This document shows, in pieces, positions 11,558-33,853 of a DNA stretch of 64,000 nucleotides; position 1 is the stretch's first letter, and each line of letters begins with the position of its first letter. Where the stretch lies: NCBI GenBank assembly GCA_963682055.1, contig OY821744.1, positions 7,542,835-7,606,834 of the forward strand. Reading direction: 5' to 3'. The DNA comes from Primula veris (lineage: Eukaryota; Streptophyta; Magnoliopsida; Ericales; Primulaceae). Position numbers and translations under genes: made by a program. Below the pieces are notes generated by a model. It was not told where the DNA came from, did not search any database, and saw nothing but the letters and a program-made list of their open reading frames with translations.

Positions 11558-11909
11558 ATCTTAACCGATATCCTGTTGTTTCTTTCGTGTATTGATTAAT
11601 ACAATTATTTTTTTTTATAAGGAATAATGCTTTCTTGTTTTCAATTCTAAATTATATTAGAAATTGAATTACAACGGAAAAATTCCAAACAGTTTTAATT
11701 TTATTTTTGAATCTTGTTGATACCAACCGTATTGGTATTCAATAAGAATCGTTCAATCCTTTTAATATCAACCGTATTGATATTTAAAAGGATAAAAGTT
11801 TAATTTTATTTTGTTTGGTAATTCTTTTACAAACTCAAATATCAGTTTTGGTGTTTGTTTATAGAATTTATTGTACACGTATCTCATACGTTTTGTGTTG
11901 TCGTTTCAG
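11558..11909 (+). other. Copia leader between 5' LTR and Gag-Pol start
   Basis: No TGG-starting primer-binding site directly follows the LTR; the first bases are ATCTTAACCGATATCC. Two related hairpins with the same CCGTA loop lie at 11720-11738 and 11761-11788. The segment ends in a pyrimidine run and CAG right before the chosen ATG at 11910, resembling a 3' splice site. Confidence 0.6.
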
Positions 11910-14900
11910 ATGACAAACACGTCGCCTATTCAGTTGCCTATCGGAAGTGAGCATGACCCAATGGTTGGTGGAGATGTCCATAACATTGGGGGCGATGCGA
12001 TTGTGGGGGCTACCGCCGATGACGTGGCTGCAGCGGCTGAGGCCGCCGCGGCTGCGGCCATGGCGGATGCTACGGCCAAAGCTGAGGCTGCGGCCGAAGC
12101 AGCGGCCACAGCCAAGGCCGCAGCTAAGGCTGCGGCAAGAGCCAAGGCTGCGGCCAAAGGCAAGGCACCGATGTATTCGGCTGTGCCTACTCTGCCGACT
12201 TCTCATCTGGAGAAACCGGAAAAGTTCAGGGGAGACAACTTTAAACGTTGGCAGCAAAAGATGCTGTTTTATCTCACGACCCTGAATCTGACCAGGTTTC
12301 TCAAGGAGACTGCTCCCGTCCTAAGCAAGGACGATCTGGACGAGCAGTCGTTCTCTGCGGTTGAGGCATGGAGACATGCCGACTACCTATGCAAGAACTA
12401 TATCCTGTGTGCTCTAGATGACACGCTGTTCAGTGTTTTCGAGCCCAAAGCTACTGCAAAGGAGCTATGGGAGACTCTCGAAAATAAGTACAAAGTGAAT
12501 AACGCTGGCACAAAGAGATTTGTTGTCACGGACTTTCATGAGTACCGTATGACTGACAGCAGGGGTGTCATGGAGCAAGTTGAGGAGCTCCAACTCATTT
12601 ACCATCGCCTTGAGGCTGAGGGGCTAGTGATAAACGAGCCTTTCCAGGTGGCACTCATGATTGAGAAATTGCCGCCGTCATGGAAAGACTTTCAAAACTA
12701 CCTGAAGCACAAGCGGAAGGAAATGAGGTTGGAGGGGCTCATTGAGAAGCTCAATATCGAGGTGAGCAACCGTCGCTCCGTGAGGAGAGTCGGTGGTGCT
12801 GTCATCCCGATGGCAAAGGCCAATGTGGTCGAAAGCTCCAACGTCAAACGGAAACGTTTTGACACCGGAGGCAGTGCTGTTGTCGCAAAGAAATTTGCGG
12901 GAACCTGCTTTGTGTGTAACAGGACCGGCCATCGTGCCGCGGACTGTTATGACAATAAAGGCGCTGCTAAGCCTAAGCCCCCTCCGAGGAACTTCAAGGG
13001 CAAAGGGAAGAGGAAAGCTCCAGCTCAGGCTCATCTGGCTGAGGGAGGACGAGATGATGACCACTTTACTGCTGTGGTCTCTGAGGTCAATCTCGTGGGG
13101 AGCAACCCCAAAGAGTGGTGGCTGGATACCGGCGCCACAAGCCACATCTGCTCAACAAGGTGGATGTTTAAGACCTATGAAGTAGTAGAGGGAGAAAGCT
13201 GCTTCATGGGAAATTCTGCTACTTCCAAGGTGGAAGGAAAAGGAATGGTGGTGATGAAAATGACCTCTGGAAAAGAGCTGAGGTTGACAAATGTGCTTCA
13301 TGTTCCGGATATCCGCAAGAATCTGGTATCAGGATCGGTGATGGTGAAGAACGGGTTCAAACTAGTTTTGGAATCCGATAAAATTGTAATCACCAAAAAT
13401 GGTGTCTATGTAGGCCGTGGCTATATGACCAACGGCATGTTTAAGTTAAACGTAGGGACACCTGCTCCCAATAAAGGTGCTAAAGCTGAGACTAGCACTA
13501 GCAATGTAATGACTGTTGCCCAAGAGGCCAATAAAAATTCTGAGTTTAATTATTTATTTGAGTCATTTAATTTGTGGCATGGTAGATTAGGTCACGTGAA
13601 TTATAATTCTTTAAAGAAATTAATATCACTAAAACTAATACCAAATTTCGTTTTTGATAAGCAGCACAAATGTGAGATTTGTGTAGAGGCAAAATTAACG
13701 AAATCATCGTTTCAACATGTTGAACGAGAAAGTGAACCTCTCGGTCTAATACACACGGATGTATGCGACTTAAAGTTTATACAAACGCGAGGAGGGAAAA
13801 AGTACTTTATCACCTTTATAGATGATTGTACTAGATACTGTTACGTTTACTTAATGAGAAGTAAAGACGAAGCAGTAGAGAAATTCGCTCTTTATAAGAC
13901 CGAAGTGGAAAATCAACTCAATAAGAAAATTAAAACATTGAGAAGTGATAGAGGCGGTGAATATGAATCACCGTTTGAACAGTTATGCGCTGAAAGCGGC
14001 ATTATACATCAAACCACAGCCCCATACACTCCCGAGCAAAATGGGGTTGCTGAGCGTAAAAATAGAACGCTAAAGGAAATGATGAATGCTATGCTAATCA
14101 GTTCTGGGTTACCCCAGAACATGTGGGGGGAAGCGATACTTTCCGCTAACTATGTTTTAAACAAGTTACCACATAAGAAGCGGGAAAAAACTCCATATGA
14201 ATTATGGAAAGGTCATCAACCCAGTTATAAGAACCTGCGGGTTTGGGGTTGTCTCGCAAAGGTCCTAGTTCCCACTCCTAAGAGGATGAGAATTGGTCCT
14301 AAGACGGTGGACTGTGTGTTCATCGGATATGTACAGAATAGTAGTGCATATCGGTTTCTCGTGCACAAGTCGGACAATCCCGATGTACACGTAGATACGT
14401 ATATGGAAAGCCGAGAGGCCTCTTTCTTTGAAGATATCTTTCCCCGGAAATTACCTACATCTGTACCAACTGAAGAGTTGAACAATGAAGGAAATGTGGG
14501 GGCAAGTGAACCGACAGAGGAAGAGGAAGAGAAAGAGCCTCGGCGCAGCAAAAGGGCAAGGAAGGAAACTTCCTTTGGACCTGATTTCCTAACCTTCATG
14601 ATTGAAGGCGAACCGGTGACATATAAACAAGCTATGTCAACACCGGATTCCCAATATTGGGAAGAAGCTATTCAAAATGAAATTGAATCAATCATGCAAA
14701 ACCACACTTGGGAACTAGTGGATCTTCCGAAAGGATGTAAGCCCCTAGGTCACAAGTGGGTCTTCAAGAGGAAGTTAAAGGTTGACGGCACGATTGAGAA
14801 ATACAAGGCGAGACTTGTAGTGAAAGGCTTCAGGCAAACGGAAGGTGTCGATTATTTTGACACTTATGCTCCTGTCTCCAGGAAAACGTCTATCCGAATC

Positions 14901-16163
14901 GTCATTGCTCTCGCAGCTTTGTTTGATATGGAAATACATCAAATGGATGTAAAGACGGCGTTTCTGAATGGAGAACTGGAAGAAGAAATTTACATGGAAC
15001 AACCGGAAGGGTTTGTAGTTCCTGGTAAAGAGCACCAAGTGTGCAAACTTGTAAAGTCTCTATATGGAATCAAACAAGCGCCAAAGCAATGGCATGAGAA
15101 GTTTGATAGAATTATGCTATCAAACGGTTTTCGCATTAATGAGTGCGATAAATGTGTCTACTCTAAAGGAAGTGGAAGAGACTGTGTTGTAGTCTGTCTC
15201 TATGTGGATGACATGATCATAATTGGGAGTAATGATAGAATCAGCTCCACAAAAAAAATGTTATCACAACACTTCGATATGAAGGATCTGGGTATAGCTG
15301 ATGTAATTCTTGGTATGAAGATTACCAAAACATCAGAAGGGTATGACTTGTCCCAAAGTTACTATGTTAAACAAGTTTTAGACAAGTTTGACAAGGACAG
15401 TAAAGCTATGTCAAGAACCCCAATTGAGTTCAACTGTAACCTGAAAAAGAATTTCGGTAAAAGTGTGAATCAATTAGAGTTCTCTCGAGTCATAGGTAGT
15501 CTCATGTATATAATGAATTGCACCAGACCAGACAGAGCAAACTCAGTGAGTAGACTGAGCAGATACACCAGTAATCCAAATGAGGAACACTGGAAGGCCA
15601 TAATGAAACTTCTCAGGTATATGAGGTTTTCAGCCGATTACGGGCTGCACTATACCAGATATCCAGCGGTACTGGAAGGGTATTCAGATGCCAACTGGAT
15701 ATCAGACTCCAATAGCACAAGATCCACGAGTGGATATGTGTTTATAATGGGAGGAGCTGCTGTGTCTTGGAGATCCTCCAAACAGACATGTATTGCAAGG
15801 TCAACTATGGAATCTGAATTCATAGCGTTAGACTTAGCAACCGAAGAGGCAGACTGGCTGAGAAGTCTATTGGAAGGAATTCCAATGTGGCCGAAACCTG
15901 TTCCCGCAATAAGCATGCATTGCGATAGTCAATCAGCAATTGCACGGGCTCAGGATCATATGTATAATGGAAAGTCTCGACATATACGTCGAAGACATAA
16001 ATCCGTAAGGGAATTGTTATCCAACGGTGTGGTATCCTTAGATTTTGTGAGATCAAAGGAAAACATAGCGGATCCATTAACAAAAGGCTTGACTCAAGTA
16101 GGAGTCGAGACGTCATCGAACGGAATGGGATTAAAGCCCATTAAATTGGTGGCCCCAACATAG
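11910..16163 (+). CDS. Copia Gag-Pol polyprotein (Gag, protease, integrase, reverse transcriptase, RNase H)
   Basis: 1417 residues. ATG 11910 is preferred over the in-frame ATG at 11871 because the extra 13 residues lie in leader sequence. In order: an Ala/Lys/Glu-rich stretch (about 38-86); a Gag (UBN2-type) core (about 95-290); a CCHC zinc knuckle [14 protein letters not shown] (333-346); aspartic protease LDTGATSH with Asp406; a GAG-pre-integrase region (LWHGRLGH); integrase with Asp617 (HTDV), Asp680 (SDRGG) and Glu715 (NGVAE), spacing D-X34-E; RT with Asp1013 ([10 protein letters not shown]) and YVDD at 1098-1101; RNase H with Asp1260, Glu1301 and Asp1339. All catalytic residues are present. 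It ends at DPLTKGL...[13 protein letters not shown]. The product would form cytoplasmic particles and integrate cDNA. Confidence 0.95.
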   Translation: MTNTSPIQLPIGSEHDPMVGGDVHNIGGDAIVGATADDVAAAAEAAAAAAMADATAKAEAAAEAAATAKAAAKAAARAKAAAKGKAPMYSAVPTLPTSHLEKPEKFRGDNFKRWQQKMLFYLTTLNLTRFLKETAPVLSKDDLDEQSFSAVEAWRHADYLCKNYILCALDDTLFSVFEPKATAKELWETLENKYKVNNAGTKRFVVTDFHEYRMTDSRGVMEQVEELQLIYHRLEAEGLVINEPFQVALMIEKLPPSWKDFQNYLKHKRKEMRLEGLIEKLNIEVSNRRSVRRVGGAVIPMAKANVVESSNVKRKRFDTGGSAVVAKKFAGTCFVCNRTGHRAADCYDNKGAAKPKPPPRNFKGKGKRKAPAQAHLAEGGRDDDHFTAVVSEVNLVGSNPKEWWLDTGATSHICSTRWMFKTYEVVEGESCFMGNSATSKVEGKGMVVMKMTSGKELRLTNVLHVPDIRKNLVSGSVMVKNGFKLVLESDKIVITKNGVYVGRGYMTNGMFKLNVGTPAPNKGAKAETSTSNVMTVAQEANKNSEFNYLFESFNLWHGRLGHVNYNSLKKLISLKLIPNFVFDKQHKCEICVEAKLTKSSFQHVERESEPLGLIHTDVCDLKFIQTRGGKKYFITFIDDCTRYCYVYLMRSKDEAVEKFALYKTEVENQLNKKIKTLRSDRGGEYESPFEQLCAESGIIHQTTAPYTPEQNGVAERKNRTLKEMMNAMLISSGLPQNMWGEAILSANYVLNKLPHKKREKTPYELWKGHQPSYKNLRVWGCLAKVLVPTPKRMRIGPKTVDCVFIGYVQNSSAYRFLVHKSDNPDVHVDTYMESREASFFEDIFPRKLPTSVPTEELNNEGNVGASEPTEEEEEKEPRRSKRARKETSFGPDFLTFMIEGEPVTYKQAMSTPDSQYWEEAIQNEIESIMQNHTWELVDLPKGCKPLGHKWVFKRKLKVDGTIEKYKARLVVKGFRQTEGVDYFDTYAPVSRKTSIRIVIALAALFDMEIHQMDVKTAFLNGELEEEIYMEQPEGFVVPGKEHQVCKLVKSLYGIKQAPKQWHEKFDRIMLSNGFRINECDKCVYSKGSGRDCVVVCLYVDDMIIIGSNDRISSTKKMLSQHFDMKDLGIADVILGMKITKTSEGYDLSQSYYVKQVLDKFDKDSKAMSRTPIEFNCNLKKNFGKSVNQLEFSRVIGSLMYIMNCTRPDRANSVSRLSRYTSNPNEEHWKAIMKLLRYMRFSADYGLHYTRYPAVLEGYSDANWISDSNSTRSTSGYVFIMGGAAVSWRSSKQTCIARSTMESEFIALDLATEEADWLRSLLEGIPMWPKPVPAISMHCDSQSAIARAQDHMYNGKSRHIRRRHKSVRELLSNGVVSLDFVRSKENIADPLTKGLTQVGVETSSNGMGLKPIKLVAPT

Positions 16164-16720
16164 GCAACCCAACCTAAACGGAATATTTCCTGATAGGTTC
16201 AAAGGGAAATTGAACTGCGAGGGCAACTGAACAAAGCACTCGAGAACCTGGGGTTCCCAGCCCATTTCCGCGATGACAGAGTGATAGACCTGTACCATTG
16301 TAAGGGTGAGCTTGAGGCTCTTAATGATCCAAGTAACTCGACGGTCGAGTAAAGTGAGTCAGGACACTTTCGACTTGGAACACCTATAACGAGTGTGTAA
16401 GGCCGGTACCATGTGATGAGCTTGGGCTAATTCACTAGAGCACTCAGTTGAAGTTGCCAAGGCAGTCCAGGCCAAATATGGACAACAACTAAAGGGCCTA
16501 GTACGTGGGTAGAGAGGGCACTGTGCGGGTGCCATTCTGGGATACACAAAGCTTGATGGTTCAAAGCTTTACAGCTACCTAATAGCAGTATTCTAGGTGG
16601 TATTCCGCTACGGCAGGTTCAAGGCGCGCGCTACCTGACCTTAGGCAGTGAACTTTTGCGGTTCTCTTGATTTGCATTTAGGACATGGGCTTTCGAGCCA
16701 ATTGCATTCATGTGGGGGAT
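16164..16720 (+). other. Copia 3' untranslated segment and polypurine tract
   Basis: 557 bp between the stop and the 3' LTR without an open frame of note. It contains a small CTCGACGGTCGAG palindrome (about 16338) and ends with the G-rich tract TGTGGGGGAT, the expected plus-strand primer, immediately before the LTR. Confidence 0.75.
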
Positions 16721-18185
16721 TGTTGGAAAAATGTAGGAAAACATGTATTTTATACATGGTTGTTCCAAGTGGTCAGGGACCATCTTTGAGTCAATTTTCA
16801 ATGCGACTCCTCAGTTTTTCTGAGGCCATACTCAATGCGGTTGAGTAGCTCGTGCGACTAGCTTCGCAACGGTATATCGCATGACCTATTCGGAGGAAGG
16901 GTGTGAATGATAATTGGACTCGAAGGTTGGTACTCGAAAGAGGCAATAAAGCCAATGCTGGAAAATGAGAAAAGAAATGGGATTTAACCCATGAGGGTTA
17001 TCCCACATTGGAAAATCATGAGTGATTTTTACAATATATATACTAGGGTATCCCATGTGGATATCAAGTAGTGTGTCCATATACACATGTGTGTATTGTG
17101 TACCACACATGGGCTTGCTCGACGGGCGGGCTTGCTCGACGGGCGGGCTTGCTCGACGGGCGGGCTTTCTCGACGGGTTTTTAACTCAACGGGAAAAGTG
17201 CGCCTGTTCGGGAAAAGCGCGCCTGTTCGGGAAAAGCGTGCATGTTCGGGAAAAAGTGCGTCTGTTCGGGAAAAGTGTGCCTGTTCGGAAAAAGTGCGCC
17301 TGTTCGGGAAAAGCTTCCAGCAAAGCTGTAACTGTTGCAATAAATATGATTTGATTGCAAAGTTAATACTGCAGTTTTGAATTTCGAAAACTGACAGTAG
17401 TAAAGTGACCTTAATGGCTGAGATACTCAGCAAGCCTATAAATAGGCAGACCCCCCACATGTCAAACAGACAACATTCTGAAATAAAATACAGAAGCATA
17501 TATCATCTCTCAAAAACAGCATTACATTTTAGAACCAGAGAGAACCACCCACCAACAGCTCGACCTTGACTCGTCATCAGTTTCCGACGAGTCATCCGAG
17601 ACGTTGTACCTTGGGATCGAAGCGCCAACGCAACCAGAAACCTTAAGGTGGTTGGGCGAATATCAGTTAAGGGCATACTGTTAACAGTAACCTCGTCTTA
17701 TTTTATTCTATTCTGTCCATTTCATTTACGTCTTTTAATTCTGTTCATTTCATTTACGCATTCAATTCTGTCCTTTTTATTTTAGTATTTCAATTGCTGT
17801 CCTTAGCTGTAGCTTTATATTCTGTTTGTACTTATCTGTAATTAGTTTAAAGTTCTGTTTTTTGCTGTAATTACTATTCTGTAATTTAATTCTGTAATTA
17901 GAATAGTTTCAATTCAGTCCTGTAATTTCAATTTCAAACAGAACAGTCCGGCTGTTAAGTTTGTACTTTCCAGTCCGGCAGTTTCTATTTATTGCAATTC
18001 AGTACATCAGATTATTAATTAATAATAATCTGATAACGTTTGCTTTAATTATTTTCAGTACCTACATGTTGTAATCAGTTTATTGTATTTCATTTGGAAA
18101 TTAATAAAGATTACACTGGTTTTAATTAATTCTTGTTTAGTCCTTTTATTATTATTAATTGTTATTTCGTACACGGAAACCAACA
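16721..18185 (+). repeat. 3' LTR of the copia element
   Basis: 1465 bp, 109 bp longer than the 5' LTR. The difference is in the tandem arrays: four 17-bp units, then a short TTTTTAACTCAA linker, then about six to seven 19-bp AAAAGTGCGCCTGTTCGGG-type units (17105-17314). The TATA box is conserved at about 17427-17437. The remainder is nearly identical to the 5' LTR. Confidence 0.93.
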
Positions 18186-18190
18186 AGATA

Positions 18191-18940
18191 TAATAGTCAC
18201 GGATTCATGAACACTAATTCCATGTTTAAATGAATACTATCATATCTCTGCGCCTGCGAAGCAAATTAATCAATACTTTATTGTACGGTTAAAGCTAACA
18301 CTACCATGTTTAAATCATTGATTTTTTTTAAATAATCAATGATTCCTTATATTTATAACTTAAAACCAACAAAGAAATTGATTTTTTTGTGTGTGAATAA
18401 TATCCCTTAAAAATGTCAAATAATGCCTAATAAACAACTAAATTCCCAAAAAGTTATAAAAACATGAAATTAATTTTTTTTAAATAAATTAACAAAATGC
18501 TGAAACCATTGACTGTAAAAAAAATCATAACATTTATTAATGAAACACAAGGCATAAATACCCTAACTATAAAAAAAAAAGTATAGTTAAGCTCTCTCCT
18601 TGATAAACCAGAGAATCTGTACCTAAAATCTCAAAATTAATTAAAAGATTTTAATCAATTAATCTAAATACTAAAATATACTACTTCCAGTTTTCTTTTA
18701 AAAATAGACTATTAACGCTATTAATTGTCCATTACGAATTTATGTACACTTCGGGATGCATTATTTTCATATCTATAGTGACGAAATAAAAATTTTGAAT
18801 AAACTTTTACAAAGCTAAATTCAATTTGAGTATATAAAAGTTTTTTCAAATTTGTCATTTTACTAATTTAGTTACGTATTTTTTTTTATAAAAAAATTGC
18901 AAATATATAATATTTGTATCAATAATTACGAACGTCTATA
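18191..18940. other. AT-rich intergenic DNA
   Basis: Many A and T runs; no gene, no clear repeat ends. Confidence 0.5.
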
Positions 18941-21480
18941 GGGCTGTAAATAAGATGAGCTTTTCGTGTAATCGTTCGTGTTCGGCTCGGCTAATGTTCG
19001 GTTCATGTTCGCGTTCGTCTATTAAGTGAACTGAACATGAATATGCCTCTGTTCGGTTCGTCTAAACTCGTGTTTGTGTAACTATATATAAAGTTTGATA
19101 AAATAAAAAAGTAAATCTATTAATTATGTTACAAAAGCTAATATCACTTCACAATTAATAAACTTATTTATACTATAATAATATAAATGATATGTTTATA
19201 TTATTTCGAACTTATAATAGTAATTTATATTATTATACTATAAATACAGTCACCGATTTTATCGTTAAGTGTTCAACTCGTTAAAGTAATGTTAAAAAAA
19301 ATTATATAATATATAAAATTAAAGTTATATGTGAAATAGTTTATCCTTGTCACGCCCCAAAATCCGTAAAACGAATATCGAGGCATGACCTTTTTTTAAA
19401 ACAAAAGAAAGTAGAACATGTTGGTACGAAATTAAAAAATTTAAAAGAAAACACTTACGAGCTAAAGGAACAATTAACGGATAAATAAAAAGTTTGTCAA
19501 ACGCGGCTACAAGTCAGGATTTATAAAAGCTAAAAATAACGAACGAATGAATTTGCCCGTAGGCTACAACCTCAAAAACAATCTAAGTAAAAAGAAAGCA
19601 AAAGCCCGAACCCATGTGATGCTTTGCTAAATCTCTTAACCATACGCCTCAACCTAAGTTGTACCTGAAATACAAAATTGTAACGGTGAGTCCCACGCAC
19701 ATAACTAGACGGGACGGCACCACAAATACCGTCACTCCATCCCATAAATGCTCTAGCTCACAAATTCTACAACTACGATAATCGACGTATAAAGAGAAAT
19801 ATAATGACATTCTACAACTACGATAAATTAAATAAATTAAATAACATCAACACACAACTATAACATACATGGACCTCTCACGCCACCTACCCCAGTCCGT
19901 AAGGTAGGTCATTCCCTATCCCTTCGGCCGTCTTATGTCCCCGGAATTAGGGAGAGACATAGACCATTGCAACATAAAAGTAGATTTATAGTGCGCACTT
20001 GGACCTCTCACGCCACTCGTCCCAGTCCGTAAGACGAGTCATTCCCTATCCCTTCGGCCGTCTTATGCCCCCGGAATTAGGGAGAGACATAGACCATTGC
20101 TAACATAAAAGTAAATATAGTGCACACTGGGACCTATAACGCCACTCGCCCCGGTCCGTAAGACGAGTCATTCCCTATCCCCTCGGCCGTCTTCTGTCCC
20201 CGGAATTAGGGAGAGACAGAGACCATTGCCACTACAGCTAAATCACAAGGCCTCGGCCAATAATATAAAATCATTCAAATAACACCATCTCATACGTATA
20301 AATATTAATGCCTCGGCCAATAATATTATACTATTCAACTAACATAACTCATACGTCACTTAACGTAATACAACATAAACCATAATCATAGATGCTAGAT
20401 TCACAACTAGCCAATCACTTCAACGACATAAAAACCCATTCAGGAATTTTAACAAACACCTTGTATGCATAAACTACAATCTATCTATATTCAACAATAA
20501 TTTACCCAATTCTATCAAAAACCATAATAACTCATAATCAACGCTTAAAACATGCAAACCCATCCATAATCTCATTAATTCGAAATTAATTAGTCTCAAG
20601 TCTCAAATTCTACAATTCAATTAATGGAATTAAAAATACAACAACTAAACCCCAATTATCAATTTAAGAACATAAATAATATAAAAGGCAAAAACCTCCA
20701 ATTTATAATGAACGTAAAACCTAATCCTAACATACACCCTCGTCTAGTCACTATGGATAACCCCCGTTACCTTAGAGCGTAGTGGAGATGCTTCCGGTAT
20801 GAACCCGCTAATGGTGGCTTCCTCTTCCTCTTCTTCTCTTTTCTCTCTTTTTCTCTCTTTTTCTCTCTTTTCTCTCTTGGCTGATTTTTAGGTTTTAAAG
20901 CATTGAAAAGTGGGCTGATTTTAGGTTTAGAAAAAACTGTTTTTACAAAGTTTGTGGAAGCGAACTATTTGGTCCCCAAAGTTCTAAAAGCTAAATTTTA
21001 ATCCAAATTATTGTTTTACTACTCAAAAATAACAAATCTTTAGAAACAAATCTATTGGGTCCTTTTTATTAGTAAAATTAGTAACAGGTTTTTAAAATAA
21101 AGTTTTTCGGAAGAGTTTCGGTTTTTGGTTAAAAATTAGTCGAGTGACCGGTTTTTGGTAAAATTTGAATAAAACGTTTTTGGATAAATTAAATCATAAA
21201 TAAAATTACTTATAAAAATTCGGGATGTTACAATCCTATCTAACAATATAGTAATATATGATAAAATTAAAATATATTTTAAAAAGAAAGATAAATAATT
21301 TTTTTTTCAGTTATCGAATGTTTTGAAAGAAATTAAATGTTCACGAACAAGTCATGTTCGGCTAGTTAAATGTTAGCTCAATTAAACATGAAAAAACATT
21401 TTAGTAGAGCGTTTTAGTTGATTACCCGAACATGAATACAAACTTGTACTGGTGACCCGTTTTGGGTATCGTGCTCGAAA
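18941..21480. repeat. GTTCGG-rich dispersed element split by the solo LTR at 19348-21232
   Basis: The left part (18941-19347) starts GGGCTGTAAATAAG and carries repeated GTTCGGCTCGG/GTTCGTGTTCG motifs. The right part (21233-about 21480) resumes with GTTCACGAACAAG and TGTTCGGCTAG motifs. GGGCTGTAAA-starting, GTTCGG-rich elements are common in plant genomes. The solo LTR with its ATCCT duplication separates the parts, so the LTR inserted later. Outer right end is uncertain. Confidence 0.5.
19348..21232 (-). mobile_element. Solo LTR (about 1.89 kb), copy 2, opposite orientation to copy 1
   Basis: In plus-strand reading it starts TGTCACGCCCC and ends CGGGATGTTACA, the reverse complement of the copy at 6360-8212. 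Perfect 5-bp target duplication ATCCT at 19343-19347 and 21233-21237. The three tandem units with hairpins are at 19860-20230 (stems 19885-19891/19903-19909, 20015-20021/20033-20039, 20144-20150/20162-20168). No internal retrotransposon sequence adjoins it. Confidence 0.87.
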
Positions 21481-21587
21481 AGAAATTTTATAACCAAAAC
21501 ACCATAATAATTATAAAACCGAAAACACCATTTAATTATACTTCTCAAATCAATTAGTCAAATAATAATAGTAGTAAATAAATAAAA

Positions 21588-33853
<12,266 letters not shown>

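Larger units (their letters stand above)
10202..18185 (+). mobile_element. Complete Ty1/copia LTR retrotransposon
   Basis: The 7984-bp element has LTRs at 10202-11557 and 16721-18185, both TGTTGG...CCAACA. They enclose a leader, one uninterrupted Gag-Pol frame with protease-integrase-RT-RNase H order (copia), a 3' untranslated segment and a purine tract (TGTGGGGGAT) abutting the 3' LTR. Flanking 5-mers are GGATA (10197-10201) and AGATA (18186-18190), a target duplication with one mismatch. The LTRs show only scattered substitutions (roughly a dozen and a half by eye), plus length differences in internal tandem repeats, so insertion is recent. No stop or frameshift breaks the polyprotein, so the copy could be autonomous. 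Confidence 0.95.

Noticed and set aside
11868..15038. Long minus-strand and alternate-frame open frames over the copia element (for example 11930-12163, 12678-13145, 14225-14599)
   Set aside because: They are shadows of the Gag-Pol frame; the poly-Ala one merely reads the Ala/Lys-rich tract on the other strand.
6360..21232. One giant LTR retrotransposon bounded by the two 1.85-kb repeats
   Set aside because: The repeats are in opposite orientation and have different target duplications (ATACT, ATCCT), so they are separate insertions; the copia element between them has its own LTRs.
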